Source of the DNA: an uncultured Lachnospiraceae bacterium
GTDB lineage: Bacteria; Bacillota; Clostridia; Lachnospirales; Lachnospiraceae
Reading direction: 5' to 3'
Length of the DNA stretch: 18,609 nucleotides
Assembly: GCA_905236275.1 (NCBI GenBank)
Contig: CAJOPI010000347.1
Span: forward strand, 1-18,609
How positions within the stretch are numbered: position 1 is the stretch's first letter; the number at the start of each line of letters is the position of its first letter. Positions 1-6,579 of this stretch are shown piece after piece. The notes below the pieces were generated by a model. That model searched no databases, had not been told where the DNA came from, and was given only the letters and a program-made list of their open reading frames with translations. A program made the translations under genes and the position numbers.

Positions 1-49
1 ACTCATTTATCTGGAAGCCGCTTACTGTGACCATCACATCTTTGTTCAT
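1..49 (-). CDS. 5' end of a DUF1934 (YwiB-like) gene, cut by the window edge
   Basis: An ATG at 49-47 on the minus strand overlaps the TGA stop of the GntR gene (ATGA), and the frame stays open to the window edge. It reads MNKDVMVTVSGFQINE. This resembles the first strand of DUF1934/YwiB beta-barrel proteins, which typically begin with a Lys-Asp/Glu-Val pattern followed by a Gly-x-Gln. A GAGGAG sequence lies about 14 bases upstream, inside the GntR gene. That is a little far, so translation is probably coupled to the regulator. Only 16 residues are visible and the family call is tentative. The overlap and the open frame are what the sequence shows directly. Confidence 0.5.
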   Translation of the reverse strand, partial: MNKDVMVTVSGFQINE

Positions 50-765
50 CTACGGTTATATTTCTCCTCGATTTCCTGCTCATCTCTCAGATGATAATAT
101 ATACTAAGCTCCTGTGTATCAATGTGGAGCTTTATAACTTCAACAGCCTTGTCATTGCTTCCATGTTCAAAAGCATCACAGATCATATTGTGCTCTGTAA
201 CGAGATGATCATACTCTGTTGTATCCTTGAGATACTCATACTTATATCTGAAAAGCTGTTCCTTCAAGTGGTGGAGAATATCCTCTATCTTGCTGTTTCC
301 TGCATAATGAGCAATACGGTCGTGGAAAATGATATCTGTCTCGGCAATCCTTATAACGTCACCGGACTTAACCGCTGAAGAAAAGTCCTCATTTGCACGT
401 CTCAGATCATTAAGCTCGTCCATGGTAATTCTTGAGCAGGCAGCATTAACCGTAAAGGTCTCAAGTGTACGTCTTACCTCAAGCATCTCCTCAAGCTGTC
501 TCTCATTTATACTTGCAACATGTGCACCACGTCTGGGAAGAAGAACTGCAAGTCCTTCCTGCTCAAGCATACGTATTGCCTCACGAACGGGAGTCCTTGA
601 TACTCCAAGTCTCTCTGCGAGCGCAACTTCCATAAGTCTTTCACCGGGCTTTAATTCCCCATGAAGTATCTGAAGTCTCAACTGGTTGAAAACAGTGTCC
701 CTCAGCGGAAGAAATGCGTCGTTGTCTTCCTTGATATAATCATATTCAATAACCTTCTTTACCAT
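46..765 (-). CDS. GntR family transcriptional regulator, FadR/FCD subfamily
   Basis: A 239-residue DNA-binding repressor or activator. Residues about 20-85 form the winged helix-turn-helix, with the classic GntR run LKPGERLMEVALAERLGVSR and TPVREAIRMLEQEGL. Residues about 90-225 form an all-helical FCD ligand domain. The residues expected to hold a metal ion in FCD proteins are present (D144, H148, H192, H214), so an organic-acid effector is plausible but cannot be named. The start is supported by AGGAGGG nine bases upstream. It lies 24 bases after ispE and overlaps the next gene by ATGA, so it is probably transcribed with both. It may control its own operon through the palindrome at 1713-1722 (inference). 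Length is normal for the subfamily. Confidence 0.93.
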   Translation of the reverse strand: MVKKVIEYDYIKEDNDAFLPLRDTVFNQLRLQILHGELKPGERLMEVALAERLGVSRTPVREAIRMLEQEGLAVLLPRRGAHVASINERQLEEMLEVRRTLETFTVNAACSRITMDELNDLRRANEDFSSAVKSGDVIRIAETDIIFHDRIAHYAGNSKIEDILHHLKEQLFRYKYEYLKDTTEYDHLVTEHNMICDAFEHGSNDKAVEVIKLHIDTQELSIYYHLRDEQEIEEKYNRR

Positions 766-789
766 GCTTCTACCCTCCTAAAATATTGT

Positions 790-1647
790 TTATATGCCAC
801 TAACAATTATTTCCTCATTACTATATTTATTTTTCATGAAAGCTTCGGCTTCTTTAAGCTTCGCTTCATTGTCAAACAGTGCAAATACCGTCGGACCGCT
901 GCCGCTCATGAGCGTTCCTGCCGCCCCTGCTTCCTTCATATCCCTCTTTATCTCATCAATAACCGGAAGCTTTGCTATTGTCACACTTTCAAGCACATTA
1001 GACAGCCTTTCGGATAAGGATACGAGGTCTTTCCTGCCCAGTGCTTCAAGTACGCCGTCAACGTCTGCATGCGGCGCATTTTCCAAGTTGTCAAAAGCTT
1101 CATATACCTTTTTTGTGGAAACCCCGACTCTTGGTTTCACAAGAAGCACTCCGCATTCCGGCATCCCACCTTCCGCCTTCGTAAGAATCTCTCCGATTCC
1201 TTCAGAAAGCATCGTTCCGCCGCTGATACAGTAAGGCACGTCCGCTCCGAGCTTCAGTCCTCTCTCCCGCAGTTCATTTTCTGTCAGTCCTAAATCATAT
1301 ACTGCGTTCATTCCCTTCAGAACCGCCGCGGCATCACTGCTTCCGCCGGCAAGTCCTGCCGCCACAGGAATACGCTTTGTTATCCTGATATCGGTCTTTT
1401 CCCTAATACCGAATTCATCGATCAGGAGCCTTGCGGCCTTCCATGCGAGGTTTGACTCATCATCCTTCACAATATCCGAGTCGGTATAAAGACTTATCAG
1501 ACCTTCAGCTTCGGGGAATTTACTGATTTCAACCGTATCGTGAAGCTTCAGACTCTGCATAACCATTCGCACCAGATGATATCCATCGGAACGCCGCCCG
1601 ACTATATCCAGCGCGAGGTTTATCTTTGCATGCGCTTCGATTTTCAT
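790..1647 (-). CDS. ispE: 4-diphosphocytidyl-2-C-methyl-D-erythritol kinase
   Basis: A cytosolic GHMP-family kinase that phosphorylates the 2-hydroxyl of 4-diphosphocytidyl-2-C-methylerythritol with ATP, the fourth step of the non-mevalonate (MEP) route to isoprenoids. The 285-residue length is typical. Visible motifs are the N-terminal AKINLALDI with the catalytic-type lysine K8, the ATP-binding glycine-serine loop PVAAGLAGGSSDAA at about 94-107, the catalytic-type aspartate D136 in GADVPYC, and the C-terminal GHMP motif MSGSGPTVFALF. A GAGG-rich ribosome binding site precedes the ATG. It is the first gene of an operon with the GntR regulator. Its likely promoter is at 1721-1749. No other MEP pathway gene is in the window. 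Confidence 0.96.
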   Translation of the reverse strand: MKIEAHAKINLALDIVGRRSDGYHLVRMVMQSLKLHDTVEISKFPEAEGLISLYTDSDIVKDDESNLAWKAARLLIDEFGIREKTDIRITKRIPVAAGLAGGSSDAAAVLKGMNAVYDLGLTENELRERGLKLGADVPYCISGGTMLSEGIGEILTKAEGGMPECGVLLVKPRVGVSTKKVYEAFDNLENAPHADVDGVLEALGRKDLVSLSERLSNVLESVTIAKLPVIDEIKRDMKEAGAAGTLMSGSGPTVFALFDNEAKLKEAEAFMKNKYSNEEIIVSGI

Positions 1648-1712
1648 TTCCTACCCCTCATAAGGAACCAAGAACCTGTTCATAAAAATACTGTTCCAAA
1701 TTTCAAACATAC

Positions 1713-1722
1713 ATGTATACAT
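1713..1722. promoter_or_regulatory. Candidate GntR-type operator ATGTATACAT
   Basis: ATGTATACAT is a perfect 10-bp palindrome overlapping the ispE -10 and likely start point. GT...AC dyads of this kind are typical of GntR-family sites. Related TGTAT half-sites flank it on the minus strand (TGTATC upstream, TGTATG downstream). The GntR gene two cistrons down is the natural candidate to bind it, which would make the operon autoregulated. This is inference from sequence symmetry and position. Confidence 0.4.
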
Positions 1723-1749
1723 TTTGATACATATTATCGAAAATGTCAA
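1721..1749 (-). promoter_or_regulatory. Candidate sigma-A promoter of the ispE-gntR operon
   Basis: On the minus strand a perfect -35 TTGACA (1749-1744) is followed by a 17-base spacer and CAAAAT (1726-1721), a 4/6 match to TATAAT. The predicted start lies near 1713, giving an untranslated leader of roughly 65 bases before ispE. The -10 abuts the palindrome at 1713-1722, as expected for a repressor site. The -35 and spacing are strong and the -10 is weak. Confidence 0.5.
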
Positions 1750-1923
1750 CCTTATTTTTATAAAAAATTTATTTTTACAGTAAAAGAAATATATAATGAC
1801 ATTTGCTACAGCACGAATATACGATAGAATTGCACAAAATCATTACATGCTTCATTATATCAAAAAAATATAAATTTGCATACATTTTATTTTATACATT
1901 TTTTAGCATTCTTCAGAAACGAT

Positions 1924-2607
1924 TCATAAAAGCAGGTCTTTTATGACTTCGCTTGCTATGACCAGTCCGGCGGCAGACGGTGAAAAGGCAATCGAGCCAG
2001 GAGTGCGTTCTTTTGTCAGCGGTGCAGGTATTTCATCCGAGAAAACTACCTTCAGCTTCTTCACACCGCGCTTTTTCATTTCCCTGCGCATGACCTTCGC
2101 AAGCGGACAGACGCTCGTTTTATAAATATCCGCTACCCGGAAGCGGCTCGGGTCCATCTTGTTGCCTGCGCCCATACTGCTTATCACCGGTATTCCGGCT
2201 TCCTTGCATTTCATGATGATTTCTATCTTTGCAGTAACCGTATCCACCGCATCAACTACATAATCAAACTCCTCAAAATCAAATTCCCCTGCATTCTCCG
2301 GCAGGAAAAAGACCTTCCTCACCCTGACATCCACCTCGGGATTTATATCAGTCATCCGCTCTTTCATGACATCGACCTTATCCCTTCCAACGGTGCTGTG
2401 AAGCGCAATTATCTGCCTGTTCAGGTTCGACAGGGAAACCGTATCCTTATCAACAAGCTCAAAATGACCTATTCCCGTTCTTACCAGTGCCTCACAGACA
2501 TAGCCGCCTACTCCGCCGACGCCAAAAACAGCAACCTTTTTCTTTGATAGTTTTTCAACTGCTTCCCGTCCTATAAGAAGCTCTGCTCTTTCAAACTCTT
2601 CCAACAT
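1924..2607 (-). CDS. tcdA: tRNA threonylcarbamoyladenosine dehydratase
   Basis: An E1/ThiF/MoeB-like ATP-dependent enzyme (CsdL/YgdL family) that dehydrates t6A37 in ANN-decoding tRNAs to the cyclic ct6A form. The 227-residue protein has the Rossmann loop GVGGVGG (29-35), the acidic residue D53 in ELVDKD for ATP ribose binding, the NLNRQ segment (61-65) and K77 in the GRDK segment. These are the E1-type adenylation residues. The zinc cysteine pairs of MoeB and ThiF are absent, which favours TcdA. Length is close to other Firmicutes members. It is monocistronic or distally linked to ispE: 276 AT-rich bases with a new promoter separate them. It is divergent from the DUF6465-type gene. Confidence 0.88.
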   Translation of the reverse strand: MLEEFERAELLIGREAVEKLSKKKVAVFGVGGVGGYVCEALVRTGIGHFELVDKDTVSLSNLNRQIIALHSTVGRDKVDVMKERMTDINPEVDVRVRKVFFLPENAGEFDFEEFDYVVDAVDTVTAKIEIIMKCKEAGIPVISSMGAGNKMDPSRFRVADIYKTSVCPLAKVMRREMKKRGVKKLKVVFSDEIPAPLTKERTPGSIAFSPSAAGLVIASEVIKDLLL

Positions 2608-2642
2608 AACTTAATCCTATCTTATTCTATACAACATATTAA

Positions 2643-2671
2643 TTGACTACGGGAAATAATTGCGATATTCT
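2643..2671 (+). promoter_or_regulatory. Candidate promoter of the DUF6465-type gene
   Basis: TTGACT (2643-2648), a 17-base spacer and TATTCT (2666-2671) form a reasonable sigma-A promoter. The predicted start near 2678 leaves about 30 bases before the ATG at 2709. It lies in the short divergent gap with tcdA, where it excludes the longer upstream reading of the gene. Confidence 0.45.
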
Positions 2672-2708
2672 AAATTTATCTATACACAGCTTTTTCAAGG
2701 GGGTTTTT

Positions 2709-2936
2709 ATGGCAGCTTCAAAGAAAAAAGATACGATAAAAAGCGAATTTCATTTTCAGACACACGGAAAAGATCTTACCGTTGAAGACCTGATAAAGAG
2801 TGCCAAAGAAGACCTCGCAGGTCGTGATGACATAAATCTCTCGGAGTTAAAATCCCTCGAGTTCTACATCAAACCCGAAGACTCAAAAGTATACTTCGTC
2901 GCCAACAACGACACTTTAGGTTCCATTGATTTATAA
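2709..2936 (+). CDS. Small DUF6465-type protein of unknown function
   Basis: A 75-residue acidic and lysine-rich protein starting MAASKKK. I chose the ATG at 2709 because AAGGGGG sits just upstream at the right distance and the earlier in-frame ATG overlaps the likely promoter. After a short basic N-terminus it has a helix-forming stretch with VEDLIKSAKED, then SLEFYIKPEDSKVYFVAN, which looks like two beta strands carrying a YIKPED...YFV pattern. This matches my memory of DUF6465, a small family common in Clostridia, often with a longer lysine/alanine-rich N-terminal tail. No signal peptide or membrane segment is seen. Function is unknown. The gene is followed by the palindromic element at 2984-3122. 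Confidence 0.75.
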   Translation: MAASKKKDTIKSEFHFQTHGKDLTVEDLIKSAKEDLAGRDDINLSELKSLEFYIKPEDSKVYFVANNDTLGSIDL

Positions 2937-2983
2937 TAGTTTATAATACTTATCTCAGGCAGTTGTATGGTCTGTCAACACCA

Positions 2984-3122
2984 GTTGCAGAATAATGAGC
3001 AACTCTAAATGAGAGTCGTGGAAAACGCCGGAACTTGCACCGCGTATTTTGCGGTGTTAGTACCGCTGCGTTTGACTCCGAAGCGGAAGCGGCTCTCATT
3101 AGATTGTTCTTTATTCTGCAAC
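2984..3122. repeat. 139-bp palindromic element between convergent genes
   Basis: The element is bounded by a perfect 12-bp inverted repeat, GTTGCAGAATAA (2984-2995) and TTATTCTGCAAC (3111-3122). Nested inside are ATGAGAG/CTCTCAT (3009-3015 with 3093-3099), GAGTC/GACTC (3013-3017 with 3074-3078), AAACGC/GCGTTT (3023-3028 with 3068-3073), CGG/CCG, and a central perfect 6-bp hairpin CACCGC/GCGGTG (3038-3043 with 3051-3056) with a 7-base loop. ATGAGAG and GAGTC overlap on their 5' side, so both cannot form fully at once. A CCGAAGCGG mini-stem lies near 3078. It codes for nothing. The form suits a MITE-like or REP-like element. It may also end transcription of the two convergent genes. No clear target duplication is visible. 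Confidence 0.7.
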
Positions 3123-3139
3123 GTCACTTCATCCAAAAC

Positions 3140-4141
3140 TTACGGCTGCAAAAAACCAACCTTTTTATAAACCTTCGCAAGTGTCTTATTGGCAACCCTT
3201 GAAGCCTTTGCGGCACCGTCGCGGTAAACCGACTCAAGATAAGACTTATCCGCAATAAGTCTTTCAGCCTCCTCCCTTATCGGGCGGAAAGTCTCGATAA
3301 CCGCTTCCCCGACAGCAGGCTTGAACACTCCGTACCCCTGTCCTTCGAACTCCTTCTCAATCTCCTCATGAGTCTTACCGGTAACAGCCGCATAGATATC
3401 CATAAGATTGGCAACCCCGGGCTTATTCGCCTTGTCGTAACGCACACAGTTTTCCCTGTCGCTGTCAGTTACTGCCCTCTTAAACTTTTTCGCGATAACC
3501 TCCGGCTTGTCCATAAGGAATACACAGCCCTCCGGTACAGACTTGCTCATCTTGTCGCCCGGTGTGGTAAGACCATAAATCCTTGCGCCCGCCTTCGGAA
3601 TATAGGGCTCCGGAACGGTAAATACTTCGCCGTAGAGATTATTGAACCTCTCTGCGACCTTCCTTGTAAGTTCAACGTGTTGCTTCTGGTCTTCTCCGAC
3701 CGGAACGAGGTCCGGCTTGTAAAGAAGGATATCCGCTGCCATAAGCGAAGGATAAGTAAAAAGTCCCGCATTGATATTATCCTGATGCTTCGCGGACTTA
3801 TCCTTAAACTGCGTCATTCTCGAAAGCTCGCCAAACATAGTATAACATTCAAGCACCCATCCAAGCTGTGCGTGAGCAGGCACATGAGACTGCACAAAAA
3901 GCGTGTTCTTTTCAGGATCAAGACCACAGGCGATATATTGCGCAAGCTGCTGTAAGGTACGTCTCCTGAGCTCTGCCGGCTCCTGTCTTACTGTTATTGT
4001 ATGAAGGTCTGCCATAAAATAATAGCAGTCAAATTCCTCTGCCCTTGCAGCCCAGTTCTTTATTGCTCCGAGATAATTACCGAGATGCAGATCCCCGCTC
4101 GGCTGTATCCCAGAAAGCATTACTTTCTTCTTTTCTTCCAT
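3140..4141 (-). CDS. trpS: Tryptophan--tRNA ligase
   Basis: A class I aminoacyl-tRNA synthetase of 333 residues, charging tRNA-Trp in the cytosol. The two class I signatures are intact: the HIGH-type motif HLGN (19-22) in QPSGDLHLGNYLGAI, and KMSKS (197-201) preceded by GDK. The tryptophan-site region with GEDQKQHVELTRKVA is also present. Length is typical of the bacterial enzyme. AGGAAGG lies 13 bases before the ATG at 4141, slightly long but the best fit; the ATG 11 bases further upstream is out of frame. A promoter is seen at 4183-4210. I see no T-box leader between that promoter and the gene, so tryptophan-responsive antitermination is not supported here. It ends 17 bases from the palindromic element. 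Confidence 0.97.
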   Translation of the reverse strand: MEEKKKVMLSGIQPSGDLHLGNYLGAIKNWAARAEEFDCYYFMADLHTITVRQEPAELRRRTLQQLAQYIACGLDPEKNTLFVQSHVPAHAQLGWVLECYTMFGELSRMTQFKDKSAKHQDNINAGLFTYPSLMAADILLYKPDLVPVGEDQKQHVELTRKVAERFNNLYGEVFTVPEPYIPKAGARIYGLTTPGDKMSKSVPEGCVFLMDKPEVIAKKFKRAVTDSDRENCVRYDKANKPGVANLMDIYAAVTGKTHEEIEKEFEGQGYGVFKPAVGEAVIETFRPIREEAERLIADKSYLESVYRDGAAKASRVANKTLAKVYKKVGFLQP

Positions 4142-4182
4142 ATTGATTCATATTCCTTCCTGATTTTTCAAAGCCTCATTCT

Positions 4183-4210
4183 ATTTTACCCTTTTTATAA
4201 TATAAATCAA
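4183..4210 (-). promoter_or_regulatory. trpS: Candidate trpS promoter
   Basis: On the minus strand TTGATT (4210-4205), a 16-base spacer and TAAAAT (4188-4183) give a fair sigma-A promoter starting near 4176, about 35 bases before the trpS ATG. Its position downstream of the hairpin and U run suggests that trpS transcription starts after them. Confidence 0.45.
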
Positions 4211-4234
4211 TAGTTGCATGAACCGTTAGTCTGT

Positions 4235-4304
4235 AAAAAAACACAGAATTCCCACTTCATGTTCTTACGCAGCCAGCAGCAAGGTGCTGGCTGCTAACTG
4301 AACA
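4235..4304 (-). ncRNA. Candidate structured small RNA (3' part), minus strand
   Basis: Read on the minus strand, GTTC, TTA and GCAGCCAGCA (4304-4285 side... 4278 side) pair with TGCTGGCTGC, TAA and GAAC across a 6-base loop. This gives a 17-bp stem interrupted by an AG bulge and a single G. The inner 10-bp stem is perfect (plus-strand coordinates 4269-4278 with 4285-4294). After about 19 unpaired bases comes a run of seven U (4241-4235). The trpS promoter starts just beyond. A long apical hairpin, a single-stranded 3' shoulder and a U-run end suit a free-standing RNA such as a 6S-type RNA. However, I could fit only a weak closing stem and saw no convincing minus-strand promoter, so the 5' end is unknown. 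Confidence 0.35.
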
Positions 4305-4348
4305 GTAACTCGAAACCACCGTTCCTATTGCAATGACGTTTCAGAAGT

Positions 4349-4378
4349 TTGACATTATCATTATTCCGGTGTTAGAAT
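4349..4378 (+). promoter_or_regulatory. Strong promoter of the glycosyltransferase gene
   Basis: A perfect TTGACA (4349-4354), an 18-base spacer and TAGAAT (4373-4378), with TG one base before the -10 (extended -10), make a strong sigma-A promoter. The predicted start is near 4385, leaving a leader of about 80 bases before the ATG at 4465. The -10 runs into ATTGTTACAAT, a near-perfect dyad (4377-4387) that could be a repressor site. Confidence 0.6.
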
Positions 4379-4464
4379 TGTTACAATAAAACTCATAAAT
4401 GCCAGCCCATTATCCCGGCTGCCTGTGAACGCATCACATGATACACATAATACGGAGGTAAGAG

Positions 4465-5526
4465 ATGAATCTGCCTATATCCGTCTGTCTGATTTCCAAA
4501 AACGAAGAAAAAAACATTGAGAAATGTCTTACAGCCCTGAAAAAGCTTGCCTGTGAGATAGTCGTAGTTGATACCGGCTCTACGGATGCAACTGTAAATA
4601 TTGCTGAAAAATATGCCGACATAGTTGGTCATTTCGAATGGATCAGCGATTTTTCGGCTGCAAAAAATTATTCTGCTTCCCTTGCCTCGAACGATTTTAT
4701 CCTTTCGATTGACTGTGATGAATTTCTTGAAAGCTTTGACCCTGAAAAGCTTTTATTAATGATTGGCTCCCAGCCCGACAGTCTTGGAACGATTGCGTTA
4801 AGAAGTATGGTGGAAAGTTCTGACGGAAACGGCAGGAACTGCGTCAACGAGCGTATAACCCGTTTCTACAACCGAAAATTCCATTCCTTCCAGGGTGCTG
4901 TTCACGAAACACTCAGCCCTCTTTTCGGGGCAGAAGATCATTCCTATATAGACCTTCCCCTTTCGTTTCTGCATACAGGCTATGAATCCGCTTCTTATCG
5001 CAGCTCCAAGGCTAAGACCTACCTGGATATGCTGCTTAAAGAGCGCAGCGAAAAAGGTTCTTCTGCATACAACTGTTATCAGATTGCCAAATGCTACCGT
5101 TCCTTAAAGGATAATTCTTCAGCTGCCGAATACCTTTCCGAAGGACTTTCCTTCGACTTAAATCCTGCCCTGAATTATGTTCAGGAAATGGTTGAAACTT
5201 ACGGATATACCTTATTAGATCTGAAAAGGTTCGATGAAGCCCTTGGGCTTGAAGCAGTCTACACAAGCTTCGCAGTTCGTTCTGACTTTGTATTCCTTAT
5301 GGGTCTTATATATATGAATAATGGTCTTTTTGATAAGGCTCTGAATGAATTCGAAAAAGCCTGCAGCTTTAGCAGCTTCTCCGTCGAAGGCACAAATTCA
5401 TTCAAAGCACGCTACAACATGGCTGTAATCTATGAAGTAACCGGAAGAACAGCGCTTGCAAAAAAATACTACAGAATGTGTTCTTCCTACGCTCCCGCAA
5501 TCGCCCGCCTGAAAGAAATCGGTTAA
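4465..5526 (+). CDS. Family 2 glycosyltransferase with TPR-like C-terminal repeats
   Basis: A 353-residue cytoplasmic enzyme expected to transfer a sugar from a nucleotide-sugar donor. The GT-A domain fills about residues 1-180: it opens PISVCLISKNEEKNIEKCL, has the donor-binding VDTGSTD (35-41), and the metal-binding DxD as D83-C-D85. A later RFYNRKFHSFQGAVHE segment is typical of this SunS/TPR-type branch. From about 180 to 353 the sequence is helical with repeat-like units (YQIAKCYRSLKDNSSAAEYL, FLMGLIYMNNGLFDKALNEF), consistent with degenerate TPRs for protein or substrate binding. No membrane segment is seen. GGAGGT lies seven bases before the ATG. It is convergent with LicD, 28 bases apart. 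The acceptor is unknown; a cell-surface glycan or a protein is plausible. Confidence 0.9.
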   Translation: MNLPISVCLISKNEEKNIEKCLTALKKLACEIVVVDTGSTDATVNIAEKYADIVGHFEWISDFSAAKNYSASLASNDFILSIDCDEFLESFDPEKLLLMIGSQPDSLGTIALRSMVESSDGNGRNCVNERITRFYNRKFHSFQGAVHETLSPLFGAEDHSYIDLPLSFLHTGYESASYRSSKAKTYLDMLLKERSEKGSSAYNCYQIAKCYRSLKDNSSAAEYLSEGLSFDLNPALNYVQEMVETYGYTLLDLKRFDEALGLEAVYTSFAVRSDFVFLMGLIYMNNGLFDKALNEFEKACSFSSFSVEGTNSFKARYNMAVIYEVTGRTALAKKYYRMCSSYAPAIARLKEIG

Positions 5527-5554
5527 AAAAGCGTCTGTGTTATTTCCATTTTCT

Positions 5555-6493
5555 TCATTCGATCCCTCTGTATTCTGCCTCCTTCCTTATATATTGAAGC
5601 ATAGGCGGAAGATCCTTGAGTTCTATTCCTCCGTCCCTCAAAAAGCCTATCATCTTGCTTATGTCACGCCTGTAAAGCGGATAATCATGCGCACTATGGG
5701 CTTTTACCGCCCTCACATAATCAGCTCCGAATTCTGACAGCAGCACCTCTTCTATATAAAGCGGGACGGGGATTGTTGCCGTCTCAAAAGGCATATCTAC
5801 TGTTTTTAAGCACCAGTTCTTTTTGACAATGCTTTTTCTGTTTTCCAATGCAAAAAATATAAAGCGTATCAAATCCTCCGAAGCTGAATCTGCGTACCTT
5901 CCGGCAATTTTTTCTGCATTGGCACCAAGTTTTTCCAGATTTTCAAAATCATAGTCGTTTCTATCCTTCCAGCTTTCCCGGATAGCACGTATTTCCCTTA
6001 GTATTTTCAGATAATCCAGCCGCCAATGCTGCTGTTCATTTCCACCTTCGGGACAGGTATCATAGGGATAGAGGTCAAAGCCAACAGGAAACGGACAATT
6101 ATAATAATTCAGAAGAATTTCAGGGCTGAAAAGTGTCTCAGCATGATTCAGTATTACCGTTATGCCATTATATCTGTGTGCCCCTGAGTCAAAGGTAGAC
6201 ACAAAAAATCCCTCGGGCAGTTCATCCTCCGCTATTTTCAAAAATTTATCGTAATCCTTTCTCGGCATCCCTAAATCTATATCATCATCCCATGGAATAA
6301 ATCCATGGTGTCTGAAAGCTCCGAGCAGGGTTCCGCAATCAGCCCAGTATATAAGATTATGCCTTGAACATATCTCATCAAAAATCTCAACTGTTTTCAA
6401 TGAAGCTGCCCAATAACGCTTCATGCATTCGGTTACTAAAAAATCTCCCCTTGTTTCTGCTTGGAAAAATTTCTCTTCAAAACGAAATTTCAT
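5555..6493 (-). CDS. LicD family phosphotransferase
   Basis: A 312-residue LicD/fukutin-type enzyme. The family hallmark is complete: YWADCGTLLGAFRHHGFIPW followed by DDDID (69-73) and then LGMPRKDYDKF. The aspartates bind metal and the nucleotide diphosphate in this nucleotidyltransferase-like fold. LicD proteins transfer phosphocholine or a related phospho-group from a CDP-linked donor to cell-surface polysaccharide or teichoic acid; the exact donor here cannot be read. No signal peptide or membrane segment is seen. A purine-rich AAGGGAAAGG site precedes the ATG. It is divergent from the 133-residue gene and shares its promoter region, which supports a joint surface-glycan role. No licA, licB or licC (choline kinase, transporter or cytidylyltransferase) is in the window. 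Confidence 0.93.
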   Translation of the reverse strand: MKFRFEEKFFQAETRGDFLVTECMKRYWAASLKTVEIFDEICSRHNLIYWADCGTLLGAFRHHGFIPWDDDIDLGMPRKDYDKFLKIAEDELPEGFFVSTFDSGAHRYNGITVILNHAETLFSPEILLNYYNCPFPVGFDLYPYDTCPEGGNEQQHWRLDYLKILREIRAIRESWKDRNDYDFENLEKLGANAEKIAGRYADSASEDLIRFIFFALENRKSIVKKNWCLKTVDMPFETATIPVPLYIEEVLLSEFGADYVRAVKAHSAHDYPLYRRDISKMIGFLRDGGIELKDLPPMLQYIRKEAEYRGIE

Positions 6494-6515
6494 TGGCCTT
6501 TCCCTTGATTCTGTG

Positions 6516-6549
6516 TTTACATTTTTCTACAGATGAAATAGAATGTAAA
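6516..6549. promoter_or_regulatory. Mirror-image divergent promoters on one inverted repeat
   Basis: TTTACATT (6516-6523) and AATGTAAA (6542-6549) are a perfect 8-bp inverted repeat. Plus strand: TTTACA (6516-6521), 17 bases, TAGAAT (6539-6544) is a strong promoter for the 133-residue gene. Minus strand: TTTACA (6549-6544), 17 bases, AAAAAT (6526-6521) is a weaker promoter for licD. Each -35 therefore overlaps the opposing -10. The two polymerases should exclude each other, and a dimeric regulator could bind the same dyad. Confidence 0.55.
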
Positions 6550-6579
6550 TAGTTTCAATGTTGCGGGGGGAATATTCCT

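Larger units (their letters stand above)
4142..4464. other. Gene-free 323-bp divergent region
   Basis: This stretch separates trpS (-) from the glycosyltransferase (+) and holds no convincing protein gene. In order it contains the trpS ribosome site and promoter (4183-4210), a 7-base A run (4235-4241) and a 17-bp bulged hairpin (4261-4304). It also holds a strong plus-strand promoter (4349-4378) and an approximately 80-base leader for the glycosyltransferase with a small CAGCC/GGCTG stem. The central 110 bases are not explained by either gene. Confidence 0.7.

Noticed and set aside
1648..1923. A small gene or CRISPR-like repeat in the AT-rich gap between ispE and tcdA
   Set aside because: The short TACATTTT copies are irregularly spaced and no open frame with a ribosome site is present. 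A promoter and operator explain the part next to ispE.
2643..2708. A 97-residue version of the DUF6465-type protein
   Set aside because: The extra 22 residues overlap the likely promoter, and a strong AAGGGGG site precedes the ATG at 2709.
3368..3955. A 195-codon plus-strand open frame opposite trpS
   Set aside because: It is antisense to conserved synthetase sequence including KMSKS, with no promoter or ribosome site and a basic, low-complexity translation.
4305..4325. GGTGGTTTCGAG on the minus strand as a T-box sequence for trpS
   Set aside because: It only loosely resembles the conserved GGTGGTACCGCG. It lacks the following terminator/antiterminator arrangement, and the trpS promoter lies downstream of it.
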